Shown here one piece after another: positions 1 to 6,695 of a stretch of 7,699 nucleotides of DNA. Each line of letters begins with the position of its first letter. Position 1 is the first letter of the stretch. The DNA is from an uncultured Litorilinea sp. (GTDB lineage Bacteria > Chloroflexota > Anaerolineae > Caldilineales > Caldilineaceae): contig CAMPHP010000122.1 in NCBI GenBank assembly GCA_946885925.1, positions 1 through 7,699 on the forward strand, in the 5' to 3' direction. The notes below the pieces were generated by a model that was not told the origin of the DNA, did no database searches, and saw only the letters and a program-made list of their open reading frames with translations. The translations under genes were made by a program, and so were the position numbers.

Positions 1-251
1 CCTGTAATGTCGGCGCTAATATTCCTTGTCTGGGCAAAGCCGACCTTTCACAAGAACCTACTGAGGCGATGGCCGAGTATTGCCAAGAGACGCCTGACTC
101 GGATTTTATTCCCGCTGTTGTCACAGGGCGCGAAACGGTCTATAGCTGGCGCTGTGATGGTACGACACCTGTGGTGGATGAGCAGTATACCCAGGTGGAC
201 AGCCAGGGGTTTTTGGAATTTGCATGGCATGAACTAACGCCGCCTCAATAA
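1..251 (+). CDS. C-terminal fragment of an unrecognised Cys-containing protein (5' end outside window)
   Basis: The frame is open from base 3 to the TAA at 249-251, giving 82 residues with no stop, so the gene begins upstream of the window. An internal ATG at 69 exists, but the open frame before it reads as the same protein (CNVGANIPCLGKAD...), so I treat the whole stretch as coding. Visible features are four cysteines (two near the start in CNVGANIPC, then EYC and WRC), the phrase FIPAVVTGRETVY, and an aromatic acidic end, GFLEFAWHEL. The Cys content and lack of any hydrophobic segment would suit an exported or extracytoplasmic domain, but the N-terminus is missing and no signal peptide can be seen. 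I do not recognise the family and assign no function. A strong terminator about 60 bases after the stop shows that the transcript ends here, so it is probably not co-transcribed with the glycosyltransferase genes. Confidence 0.65.
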   Translation, partial: CNVGANIPCLGKADLSQEPTEAMAEYCQETPDSDFIPAVVTGRETVYSWRCDGTTPVVDEQYTQVDSQGFLEFAWHELTPPQ

Positions 252-256
252 TCTAA

Positions 257-284
257 GCCAAGTACCCTGGGCCAAGTATCCTGG
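257..284. repeat. 14-bp tandem duplication, two copies
   Basis: GCCAAGTACCCTGG (257-270) is followed directly by GCCAAGTATCCTGG (271-284), a single C/T difference. It lies between the stop of the left-edge gene and its terminator. It looks like a recent local duplication; no function is evident. Confidence 0.7.
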
Positions 285-311
285 GCAGACAAATAGAGAC
301 TTCTAGTGCAA

Positions 312-346
312 AGAGGGGCGCTGACAAAATTCAGCGTCTCTTTTTT
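312..346 (+). terminator. Rho-independent terminator of the left-edge gene
   Basis: The left arm at 312-324 (AGAGGGGCGCTGA) and the right arm at 331-343 (TCAGCGTCTCTTT) form a 13-bp stem that includes three G-T wobbles, with a six-base loop CAAAAT. The right arm runs into an uninterrupted T tract at 341-346. It is oriented to end transcription of the gene stopping at 251. Confidence 0.85.
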
Positions 347-425
347 GTGGCTCCGTCGTCATGTCCCATAGGTAGGCCAAGCAACAGCGGCTAACCGATC
401 CAGAACGCCTAACTAGAATTGCAAA

Positions 426-488
426 TGTGGGATATTACGGCGATTGTGTGGGATATTGGGACGTGGCGGCGTCTTCATGTGGGATATC
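426..488 (+). repeat. Three spaced copies of TGTGGGATATT upstream of the first GT gene
   Basis: Copies lie at 426-436 (exact), 447-457 (exact) and 478-488 (last base C). Their starts are 21 and 31 bases apart, close to two and three helical turns, so all three would present on the same DNA face. Exact inverse copies recur at 1797-1807 and 1812-1822, inside the first glycosyltransferase gene. The arrangement could be a set of protein-binding sites or a short interspersed repeat family; the sequence alone does not decide. The rest of 252-662, apart from the terminator, the duplication and the palindrome listed separately, shows nothing I can name. Confidence 0.7.
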
Positions 489-564
489 TACGTAAGATAC
501 TCTTGCAGAATATCACTCAACCGTCTGTCCATGATTTTCCCGTTTGTTACTCTGGAAGGGCTGG

Positions 565-585
565 TTTGTTGGGACTCCCAACAAA
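565..585. repeat. 21-bp perfect palindrome, copy 1 (TTTGTTGGGA arms)
   Basis: The arms TTTGTTGGGA (565-574) and TCCCAACAAA (576-585) are exact inverted complements around a single central base. The 21-mer recurs with three differences at 3044-3064, beyond the end of the two-GT cassette, and in a more decayed form at 3290-3309. The perfect symmetry would suit a dimeric regulator's operator or a REP-like element. It lies 77 bases before the GT start. Confidence 0.75.
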
Positions 586-648
586 TTGATTTGCTCCATT
601 TTAGACCCGTTTGGCGGCAAAAACCACGACATTCGGGCTAGGTTGGGG

Positions 649-654
649 TACAAT
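649..654 (+). promoter_or_regulatory. Possible -10 element (TACAAT) of a leaderless GT transcript
   Basis: TACAAT matches the TATAAT consensus at five of six bases and ends eight bases before the ATG at 663. Transcription starting about seven bases downstream would begin almost at the start codon. That would explain the absence of a Shine-Dalgarno sequence there. No convincing -35 hexamer is visible at the usual distance, so this is tentative. Confidence 0.3.
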
Positions 655-662
655 GGATTCCT

Positions 663-1844
663 ATGCTGCATGTTGTGATGGTAAGTAAGGCACTGGTCGT
701 CGGTGCCTATCAACGCAAGGCTGAGGAAATCGCGCGCCGAGGGGTAAAGCTAACGGTGTTGGTCCCGCCAAGTTGGCGAGATCGGCGTGGTCGTCAAGTG
801 GCGACTGCGTACCACACCGAAGGCTATACCCTCCGCACGATTCCGCTTTGGTTCAACGGCAATTTCCATCTTCACTGTTATCCTACATTGGCGCGCGAAC
901 TCGCCCATCTGCGACCTGATGTCTTGCACATGGATGAGGAACCCTATAATCTAGCGACCTACTTGGCGCTGGGGATGGCGCGGCGATTGGGCATACCATC
1001 GCTCTTTTTCACCTGGCAGAACCTCCTGCGGTCGTACCCTCCTCCTTTCGTTTGGTGGGAAAGAGCAAATTATCACAGCGCCTCCTATGCGCTGGCGGGC
1101 AACCAAGATGCAGCAAAGGTGCTGCGTCTCAAGGGGTATCAGGGGCCTTTGACGGTGTTGCCTCAGTTTGGTGTAGATCCGAAAATCTTTAGTCCTGCCG
1201 TGAGTTCGGTAAGCTCCTCACCTGCGGTCGATGCTCCTCTCCGCATCGGCTATGCGGGAGGACTGCTGCCTGAAAAAGGATTGGATCTGCTGCTTCATGC
1301 CTGTGCCAGATTACAGGGTGCATGGCAACTGATCTTTGTTGGTGAGGGTGAGGAACGTCCTAAGTTGGTGGCGCTGGCTGCTGAATTAGGCATTGCAGAC
1401 CAGGTGCGCTTTGATGCGCGCATAGAAAGCCATGCGATGCCCGCTTTCTATCACGGTCTGGATCTCTTTGTGCTGCCCAGCCGGACGTTGCCAACCTGGA
1501 AAGAGCAGTTTGGTCGTGTGTTGATCGAGGCTATGGCGTGCGCTGTACCTGTGGTCGGGAGTAATTCTGGCGAAATTCCCAATGTGATCGGTGAGGCTGG
1601 GTTGATCTTTGCCGAGGGTGACGTAGACGCACTGGCTGGATACTTGCAGCAGTTGCATGACGATCCGTCGCTGCGTTTGACGTTGGGCCAAGCTGGACGC
1701 GCGCGCGTGTTGGCGCATTACACTATGGAGCAGGTCGCAGCTGAGACAGTGGCTATCTATCAGACGCTTCATCATACGCTGGGCCGTTCACAACCAAATA
1801 TCCCACAAAGCAATATCCCACAGGCTGGTGAACTGCATGGCTAG
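663..1844 (+). CDS. GT4-family glycosyltransferase (GT-B fold), surface glycan assembly
   Basis: A 393-residue retaining-type glycosyltransferase of family GT4, expected to transfer a sugar from a nucleotide donor to a glycan acceptor at the cytoplasmic face of the membrane. The N-terminal Rossmann domain (about 1-175) carries DEEPYN (91-96), a WQN segment (118-120) and GVDPKIF (170-176), a combination typical of GT4 enzymes in exopolysaccharide loci. A Ser/Pro/Val linker (about 179-192) leads into the C-terminal domain, which has GYAGGLLPEKG (196-206), GEGEE (227-231) and the donor-binding E-x7-E pair E281/E289 in EQFGRVLIE. There is no signal peptide or membrane helix. An in-frame TAG at 639-641 and the absence of other good start codons support ATG 663, although no Shine-Dalgarno precedes it. 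The last residues, NIPQSNIPQAGELHG, are partly encoded by a repeated DNA element and look like a non-core tail. The 3' end overlaps the next gene by 8 bases. The donor and acceptor sugars cannot be read from the sequence. Confidence 0.92.
   Translation: MLHVVMVSKALVVGAYQRKAEEIARRGVKLTVLVPPSWRDRRGRQVATAYHTEGYTLRTIPLWFNGNFHLHCYPTLARELAHLRPDVLHMDEEPYNLATYLALGMARRLGIPSLFFTWQNLLRSYPPPFVWWERANYHSASYALAGNQDAAKVLRLKGYQGPLTVLPQFGVDPKIFSPAVSSVSSSPAVDAPLRIGYAGGLLPEKGLDLLLHACARLQGAWQLIFVGEGEERPKLVALAAELGIADQVRFDARIESHAMPAFYHGLDLFVLPSRTLPTWKEQFGRVLIEAMACAVPVVGSNSGEIPNVIGEAGLIFAEGDVDALAGYLQQLHDDPSLRLTLGQAGRARVLAHYTMEQVAAETVAIYQTLHHTLGRSQPNIPQSNIPQAGELHG
1797..1822 (-). repeat. Two inverse copies of TGTGGGATATT inside the GT 3' end
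   Basis: AATATCCCACA occurs at 1797-1807 and 1812-1822, the exact reverse complement of the element found at 426-457. The 15-base period matches five codons, so the DNA repeat is read as NIPQS-NIPQA in the protein. A partial plus-orientation relative, TGTGGGAATT, follows at 1860-1869. It shares the ten bases TCATGTGGGA with the upstream copy at 478. Confidence 0.75.
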
Positions 1845-3012
1845 AGCTGGGGGATATCATGTGGGAATTAACGCCCACCTGTTGAGCAGTGCAGCCAGCT
1901 ATCGCAGCGCAGGGGTGAGCAATTACAGCCGCCATCTGTTGGCCGCGTTAGGGCAGATGGTGGTCGAGGGAAGCACACCGCATCGCTTTACTGCGTTTCT
2001 TCATGCCACTGATTTCGAGCCATTAGGGATTGAGATTCAACGCGGCTCAATCGCATTGGAAAAACCAGCCTACCGGATTGCCTGGGAGCAGGGCATTCTT
2101 TCTGGCGCGTTGAGACGCATCCAGGCAGATGTGGTGCATGGGTTGGTCAATGTGCTGCCTTTGACAACGCAACGCGCAGGCGTTGTCACTGTGCATGATC
2201 TCAGCTTTCTGCGCTTGCCGGAATTCTTCCCACCTTTTAAGCGTGTCTATTTGACGGCACTTTGTCGAGCCAGTGTGGCGCGGGCCAAGCAGATTGTGGC
2301 GGTGAGCCGCCAAACTGCGGATGATTTGGCGAATGTTTGGGGTGTGGATGAGACGCGCATATTGGTTGCGCCCAATGGCGTTGATCGCCGCTTCACACCG
2401 GGTAGACCCGCAGAGGAAACCGCGTTTCGCGCTGTACACGCGCTGCCCTCTCGTTATTGGCTTTATTTGGGTACTTTGGAGCCGCGTAAGAATCTGCCGG
2501 TGCTGCTGGCTGCCTTTGCTCAGTGGCGGCAACAGGCTTCACCAGCGGATCAAGCGGTGCATCTTGTCATCGCAGGGGGCAAGGGTTGGTATTACGAGAC
2601 TATTTTTGCCCAAGTTGCTGCGTTGGGATTGACCGGCGTGGTGCATTTTCCTGGCTTTATTCCTGATCACGAACTACCAGATTGGTATCGCGCGGCTGAG
2701 TTCTTTGTCTATCCAAGTCGCTATGAGGGATTCGGGCTGCCCGTGATCGAGGCAATGGCTTGTGGTACGCCTGTGATATGCAGCAATGCACCTGGTGTGC
2801 GCGAGGTGGCTGGTGATGCAGCCATTCAGTTACCTGCCGGTGATGTCGAGGCGTGGAGTGCAGCGTTTGCGATGGCTGCTACACAGCCCGCGCTCCGTCT
2901 CACAATGCGTGCTGCCGGGTTGGAGCGGGCGCAACAATTTACGTGGGAGAACGCGGCAAAGATAACCATCGAAGCGTATGAGCGTGCCGGGGCTAAAACG
3001 CAGGAAATTTGA
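1837..3012 (+). CDS. GT4-family glycosyltransferase (mannosyltransferase-like), second of the pair
   Basis: A glycosyltransferase of family GT4 with the full GT-B layout, cytoplasmic and without a signal peptide. Numbering from GTG 1828 (394 residues), the N-terminal domain begins with GINAHLL (13-19) and an AGVSNYSRHLL acceptor-side loop (28-38), then VTVHDLSFLRLPEFF (120-134) and APNGVD (181-186). The C-terminal donor domain has YLGTLEPRKN (213-222), HFPGFIPDHELPDWY (273-287) and the E-x7-E pair E300/E308 in EGFGLPVIEAMACGTPV. The LGTLEPRKN and EGFGLPVIEAM forms are typical of GT4 members related to mannosyltransferases, but the donor is not proven. I prefer ATG 1837 (391 residues), which overlaps the preceding stop in the string ATGGCTAG and implies translational coupling. 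GTG 1828 is the longer option, and GTG 1861 would cut into the first beta strand. It is probably co-transcribed with the GT gene before it. The protein ends at TGA 3010-3012, and no terminator appears until 3314. Confidence 0.92.
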   Translation: MARAGGYHVGINAHLLSSAASYRSAGVSNYSRHLLAALGQMVVEGSTPHRFTAFLHATDFEPLGIEIQRGSIALEKPAYRIAWEQGILSGALRRIQADVVHGLVNVLPLTTQRAGVVTVHDLSFLRLPEFFPPFKRVYLTALCRASVARAKQIVAVSRQTADDLANVWGVDETRILVAPNGVDRRFTPGRPAEETAFRAVHALPSRYWLYLGTLEPRKNLPVLLAAFAQWRQQASPADQAVHLVIAGGKGWYYETIFAQVAALGLTGVVHFPGFIPDHELPDWYRAAEFFVYPSRYEGFGLPVIEAMACGTPVICSNAPGVREVAGDAAIQLPAGDVEAWSAAFAMAATQPALRLTMRAAGLERAQQFTWENAAKITIEAYERAGAKTQEI

Positions 3013-3043
3013 TGACTATCCGCAGGAATGTCCTAATATCCGA

Positions 3044-3064
3044 TTTGTTGGGAACGCCAACAAA
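3044..3064. repeat. 21-bp palindrome, copy 2, just after the GT pair
   Basis: This 21-mer matches copy 1 at 18 of 21 positions; all three differences are in the centre, so the outer TTTGTTGGGA and CCAACAAA are kept. With flanking bases the arms ATTTGTTGG (3043-3051) and CCAACAAAT (3057-3065) pair over nine bases. It begins 32 bases after the GT stop codon. It has no T tract, so it is not a canonical terminator. Confidence 0.72.
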
Positions 3065-3289
3065 TAGCGTTTACTCGAGGTAGAGAGGTGAGCAGCGGAG
3101 ATGGCACGATTTAGTCTGTTGTTGCTGTGGTTTGATGTGACGGCGAGCAATCGCTGGCCTGAAAGCCCCGCAAGGCAGTAGGTAATGAGTTGCGTATAGC
3201 GATTCTGCTACTCTGCTAGTGGATGATCATTAGCCACCTATTCCAGGCCAAGTCTGGTTAAAACCGACGTTGTTTGCGTATAGTAATGA

Positions 3290-3309
3290 TTGTTGCGAAA
3301 GCCAACAAA
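3290..3309. repeat. Palindrome family, copy 3 (degenerate), next to the terminator
   Basis: TTGTTGCGAAAGCCAACAAA differs from the matching 20 bases of copy 2 at only two positions. One of these (G to C) shortens the pairing arms to TTGTTG/CAACAA. It ends four bases before the stem of the bidirectional terminator. Between 3066 and 3289 I see no gene, RNA or other structure I can support. Confidence 0.6.
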
Positions 3310-3313
3310 ATAG

Positions 3314-3350
3314 AAGATGGTCGCCCACTAGCTTGGCGACCATCTTTTTT
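3314..3350. terminator. Bidirectional terminator between convergent genes
   Basis: A perfect 12-bp stem, AAGATGGTCGCC (3314-3325) with GGCGACCATCTT (3335-3346), encloses a nine-base loop. On the plus strand it runs into TTTTTT (3345-3350) and would end the GT transcript. On the minus strand the stem is followed by CTATTTTG, a weaker T-rich tail, 43 bases after the lipoprotein stop. It therefore probably serves both converging transcripts. Confidence 0.88.
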
Positions 3351-3388
3351 GATTGTGCTTATTCTGTTACGTGGATCTTACACGTTGC

Positions 3389-4711
3389 TCACTGGATCAA
3401 GCGCGCATAGACAGCTTTTGCCCACAATGATACCTCTTCGCTGCTAACCGGCTCACTGCCCTGGGCATCCAGATATCCAGCCTCGTCTTCTACACGGGCC
3501 CCCGTTGTCGTCCACTCGTAAAGGGTGGCAAGCTCGGTGTCAGTGAGCCACCCTGCTGCTATTTGTGTGGTCTCGCCATTTCCTTCACAAGGGATCAGGT
3601 TGGCATAGGCATAGCCATAGGCCAAGACAACGAGATGGCTACATTGCCCGGAATGTTCGGCAGTATCGGTTACTTTCCATGCCAAAACGGTACGTGCTGA
3701 CGCGCCGGTTCGCCCTGCCTGGGTTTCCATTGCTGTAAAGCTCGCCCATGTAGCAAGCGCCTGTGCCCAAAGATCGCCTGTTGCAGCGCCTTGCCCCATG
3801 AAGGTGATTTTGCCAGCCGGGGTCTCTGCGTCAATATTGCCAAAATGTTCTTGAATGGCACTCCATTCGTTGGATTGCGCCAAGGGTGCCATGCTGCTTG
3901 GTTCGTCACCACAGAGCGCTACACCCGCATTGCCGTTGGCATCAACCACAAGCGTATGGCAAGCGCCATCAATCTCGCCTTCCCACGTCAGCAGCACTGA
4001 CGCACTAGAGGTTGCCATTGTCGGTTCCGTAAAGACAAAGCTCGAAAGCATCAGCGTATACAATTCTTCTGCTTCCGCTGTTGCATCAGGACGTTCAGCC
4101 TCAAAGGGCACAAAGGTCAACGTGTAGAGACGATCTCCATTGATAGCAAAGACTTTGCGGTTAATATCTTGACCCGGCAAATTGTCTATCCGGATAGCAG
4201 GTACACCCCCCAGCGTTAGGCTGCTTTGTGTGGCTGTAAACCCTGGCATTGCTGCCTCGACCTCATCAACGATAGCCTGGACACTCTCTTCGAGTGTGCG
4301 CCCGCCCGCCGCCTCTACATTGACAAAGGCGCGCTCACGGTGACCTGGTGTGGTTTCTGGCGCATAGACAACGAGCTCATCAGTGAAGGATGCCGTGCTA
4401 AAGCCCGTTGGAATCAGAAAACAATAGCCTGCAACAGGGTCACTCACCAGTTGCGTTTCGGCAGAGGGTTCTGGACAGCCAGAAGCGGCTGTATTTTTGA
4501 CTTGAACCGTGTCCGTGATCGGTTCTGGCGTTGTGACAGAATCTGTTTCTTCTTCCGGTGTTGTTGTTGGTTCGACCGTGGCTTCGACTGCTGTTGCTTC
4601 GGCGGTTGCACCAGACACACTGGTTGCTGCGGGTGTGGTAGGCGCACAAGCTACCAATAGTAGATACAGGAGCAATGTTAAGATAATTTGTTGGCGATGC
4701 TGACGAAACAT
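3389..4711 (-). CDS. Secreted lipoprotein with a PsbP/DcrB-like region and a duplicated C-terminal Cys domain
   Basis: A 440-residue exported protein anchored to the membrane by lipid. Residues 1-21 form a signal peptide with a positive start (RQHRQQ) and hydrophobic core, ending in the lipobox LVAC with Cys22. Residues 23-75 are a Thr/Pro/Glu/Ala-rich linker. Residues about 85-228 (DPVAGYCFLIPTGF ... LTFVPFEAE ... LMLSSFVF) resemble small PsbP/DcrB-type domains seen in many bacterial lipoproteins; this is a likeness, not a firm assignment. Residues 238-325 and 341-438 appear to be two copies of one domain: each has a Trp near the start, then a Cys, LVV, a Gly-Ala run, a second Cys (C251/C267 and C357/C375), and ends in an LWA-containing helix. 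No catalytic motif is seen and the role is unknown. A clear Shine-Dalgarno supports the start. The gene converges on the GT pair and diverges from the glycosylphosphotransferase gene, so a link to glycan synthesis rests on position only. Confidence 0.85.
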   Translation of the reverse strand: MFRQHRQQIILTLLLYLLLVACAPTTPAATSVSGATAEATAVEATVEPTTTPEEETDSVTTPEPITDTVQVKNTAASGCPEPSAETQLVSDPVAGYCFLIPTGFSTASFTDELVVYAPETTPGHRERAFVNVEAAGGRTLEESVQAIVDEVEAAMPGFTATQSSLTLGGVPAIRIDNLPGQDINRKVFAINGDRLYTLTFVPFEAERPDATAEAEELYTLMLSSFVFTEPTMATSSASVLLTWEGEIDGACHTLVVDANGNAGVALCGDEPSSMAPLAQSNEWSAIQEHFGNIDAETPAGKITFMGQGAATGDLWAQALATWASFTAMETQAGRTGASARTVLAWKVTDTAEHSGQCSHLVVLAYGYAYANLIPCEGNGETTQIAAGWLTDTELATLYEWTTTGARVEDEAGYLDAQGSEPVSSEEVSLWAKAVYARLIQ

Positions 4712-4718
4712 TTGATCA

Positions 4719-4726
4719 TCCCTTCT
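4719..4726 (-). promoter_or_regulatory. Shine-Dalgarno sequence of the lipoprotein gene
   Basis: Read on the minus strand this is AGAAGGGA, seven bases before the ATG whose A is at 4711. It fixes the lipoprotein start. It is also the only strong ribosome-binding site in the window; the plus-strand genes lack one. Confidence 0.7.
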
Positions 4727-4831
4727 GTCTTAATATTTGCAATGCGAACTCTGGTTTAACCCAATCTGCTAGCCACTTTTGTTCTGCCTACGACATGATA
4801 GGGTGGTTCGTTCCCCAAAGGTAGAGACTTT

Positions 4832-4857
4832 ATTTATTTTGATCATTTATTTTGATC
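4832..4857. repeat. Perfect 13-bp tandem repeat containing TTTGATC
   Basis: ATTTATTTTGATC occurs at 4832-4844 and again directly at 4845-4857 without a mismatch. The core TTTGATC also occurs at 4711-4717 (overlapping the lipoprotein start codon) and 4879-4885, making four copies within 175 bases of the divergent intergenic region. It could be a regulator site set or simple AT-rich duplication. Confidence 0.65.
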
Positions 4858-4920
4858 CCGTGTCCCGATATTGCGCCCTTTGATCTGGATATCGTGTGAC
4901 ATCTCTATTGCGTATTCCCT

Positions 4921-4956
4921 AGACTACGCACTGGACTAAGCATAAGACTATAGCCG
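4921..4956 (+). repeat. Three 12-bp iterons with RGACTA core
   Basis: AGACTACGCACT, GGACTAAGCATA and AGACTATAGCCG follow one another with an exact 12-base period. They share GACTA, and the first two also share GCA. A further AGACTA stands at 5046-5051, close to the glycosylphosphotransferase start. Evenly spaced direct repeats of this sort can be binding sites for tandem regulators; there is no direct proof. The remainder of 4712-5107 shows nothing else I can name. Confidence 0.45.
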
Positions 4957-5107
4957 CAAACAAGATGTTCCATAAAATGGGCGATCGAACGAGAGGCGAC
5001 TCGATCCGTCGGGTAGCCGTAGGGTGTTTTAGGAGAAGCTGTGATAGACTAACGCCAATGTTCCAGGCTGATTGAACTGGAAAACGTTAGATGCAGAAAC
5101 ACTGTTC

Positions 5108-6628
5108 ATGGCAACCGTTAACGAATTAAAGTTTCCTGATGCGACCGTCTCCGCACGGTCTATACGGCACACCGAGCGAGTCAGCCGGCTAGCACAATGG
5201 GCCAAGAGCGTGAATCCGGCCCAGTGGAAATATTTGCTGGTTGCAGCAGATATGGTGCTGATCTTGATTGCGTTTGGTGTGTCCTACTATGTGCGCTATC
5301 AGCTGCAATGGTTTCGTACCGTAGACCCGGTTTTCCAAGTGAATTTTGGTGCGTATATCCCATTTGCGCTGGCCCTCGTGATCATCCTACCCATCTCGTT
5401 TCGCTTTTCCGGCATCTATCCCTATAAACGGGGACGGTCGGTAATTGAGGAAACGTATGCCATTGCGACAGCCACCACGGCTGGTGTGATGGTGATGATC
5501 GTGGTTATTCTATTCTTTCGCCCTCTCCTCTATAGCCGTCTGATCTTTTTCTATACAGCCATCTTGGTTACGCTCTTTATGGGTATTGGTCGCTTCGCCT
5601 TGCAAATGGCTTTCGACCATTTGCGCCAATATGGCGTAGGCGTGCGGCGTGTGCTCCTGGTGGGTGCAGGGGATGTTGGGCGTATGGTGATGCGTACGAT
5701 TGCGGCGCGCCCCGATTTCGGCTATCAGTTGATCGGATTCTTGGACGACAACCCCACCAAAGGTTTTACCGATATTGGCCCGTATCGTGCTTTGGGGCCA
5801 GCCGAAAATTTGAGCCAGGTCTTGGATGATGAAGCAGTGGACACGGTGATTATCTGTCTACCCTGGCAGAGCCTCCGTATGATTCAACGAGTGCTGCGTA
5901 CCTGCGAACGCAGTGGTATACGCGCCCAAGTGGTGCCCGACCTCTTTCAATTGACCAAGAATCAGGTCTTTGTGGAGGAACTTAACGGCATCCCTTTGAT
6001 CAGCACCCGTGATGTCTCGATCCAAGGCTGGAACTTGTTGATCAAACGAGCTTCGGATCTGGTCTTTGGCTTTTTGGGCGGATTGCTCTCCTTGCCCATC
6101 TGCTTGCTGATTGCCCTTGCCATCAAGCTCGAATCCCAGGGACCTGTATTCTTTACCCAAATGCGTGTTGGTCGCAATGGGGAACACTTCCGCTGTTACA
6201 AGTTCCGTTCAATGGTGGAAGGTGCCGCTGATATGCGCCAAGATCTAACCCCGTTGAATGAGGCATCAGGCCCGCTCTTCAAATTGCGTAATGATCCCCG
6301 CTGCACGCGTGTAGGCCGTTTTATCCGCCGTTTTAGCCTGGATGAATTGCCGCAGATCATCAACGTTTTGCGCGGTGAGATGAGCCTTGTGGGGCCGCGC
6401 CCAAACTTGCCCGAAGAAGTAGAGCAGTATCAAGAGTGGCACCAAAAACGATTGACTGTAAGCCCTGGTATCACAGGTCTGTGGCAGGTGAGCGGGCGTA
6501 GCAATCTCACCTTTGATGAGATGGTGCTGCTGGATATCTACTATGTAGAAAATTGGAATTTGGCGATGGATTTAGGTATTATAGTGCGATCAATTCCAGC
6601 CATTCTGTGGGCACGTGGGGCTTATTGA
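5108..6628 (+). CDS. Polyprenyl-phosphate sugar-1-phosphate transferase (PHPT, WbaP/WcaJ type)
   Basis: An initiating enzyme of exopolysaccharide or capsule synthesis: it transfers a sugar-1-phosphate from a nucleotide sugar to undecaprenyl phosphate at the inner membrane. Numbering from TTG 5072 (518 residues), hydrophobic helices lie at about 54-74, 94-113, 131-150 and 155-180. A Rossmann-like CoA_binding_3 domain follows ([10 protein letters not shown] 194-203, GFLDDNP 222-228). The bacterial sugar transferase domain starts at KRASDLVFG (325-333), with a hydrophobic membrane segment (about 330-352). It also carries KFRSM (377-381), the catalytic Asp-Glu pair D424/E425 in SLDELPQ, SLVGPRP (438-444) and [12 protein letters not shown] (465-476). 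All key motifs are intact and length fits the family. An in-frame TGA at 5069-5071 forbids further extension; I prefer ATG 5108 (506 residues) over TTG 5072, though neither has a good Shine-Dalgarno. Which sugar is used (glucose, galactose or other) is not determinable. Confidence 0.93.
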   Translation: MATVNELKFPDATVSARSIRHTERVSRLAQWAKSVNPAQWKYLLVAADMVLILIAFGVSYYVRYQLQWFRTVDPVFQVNFGAYIPFALALVIILPISFRFSGIYPYKRGRSVIEETYAIATATTAGVMVMIVVILFFRPLLYSRLIFFYTAILVTLFMGIGRFALQMAFDHLRQYGVGVRRVLLVGAGDVGRMVMRTIAARPDFGYQLIGFLDDNPTKGFTDIGPYRALGPAENLSQVLDDEAVDTVIICLPWQSLRMIQRVLRTCERSGIRAQVVPDLFQLTKNQVFVEELNGIPLISTRDVSIQGWNLLIKRASDLVFGFLGGLLSLPICLLIALAIKLESQGPVFFTQMRVGRNGEHFRCYKFRSMVEGAADMRQDLTPLNEASGPLFKLRNDPRCTRVGRFIRRFSLDELPQIINVLRGEMSLVGPRPNLPEEVEQYQEWHQKRLTVSPGITGLWQVSGRSNLTFDEMVLLDIYYVENWNLAMDLGIIVRSIPAILWARGAY

Positions 6629-6695
6629 TCACTATCTCGGCTGCGCCCAATCGACAAATTCCGTTCCCACTCAGTGATTCCTCCATAGCGACCCC

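Noticed and set aside
426..488. CRISPR-like array from the repeated TGTGGGATAT units
   Set aside because: The units are 10-11 bases and the intervals between them 10 and 20 bases, unequal and far too short for CRISPR repeats and spacers, and there are no cas genes nearby.
444..641. 65-codon open frame upstream of the first GT gene
   Set aside because: It runs through the repeats and the palindrome, has an unlikely composition (many Trp, Arg and Cys, no domain-like pattern) and no ribosome-binding site. It is best explained as chance.
3101..3181. 26-residue open frame (MARFSLLLLWFDVTASN...) in the convergent intergenic region
   Set aside because: It has a hydrophobic stretch and purine-rich upstream bases, but it is too short to separate from chance and no supporting signal such as its own terminator or a known small-protein motif is visible.
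4685..4695. AATTTGTTGGC, resembling one arm of the TTTGTTGGG palindrome
   Set aside because: It lies within the signal-peptide coding sequence of the lipoprotein and lacks the second arm, so a chance match is more likely than a fourth copy.
4983..5006. Inverted repeat GATCGA/TCGATC with a 12-base spacer
   Set aside because: Six-base arms of this sort are expected by chance in a window of this size, and there is no T tract or other supporting signal.
5058..5075. ATG at 5058 as a possible start of the glycosylphosphotransferase through a frameshift
   Set aside because: Its frame stops at TGA 5073-5075 after five codons, and the family needs no N-terminal sequence from there. The intact frame from 5072 or 5108 already gives a full-length protein.
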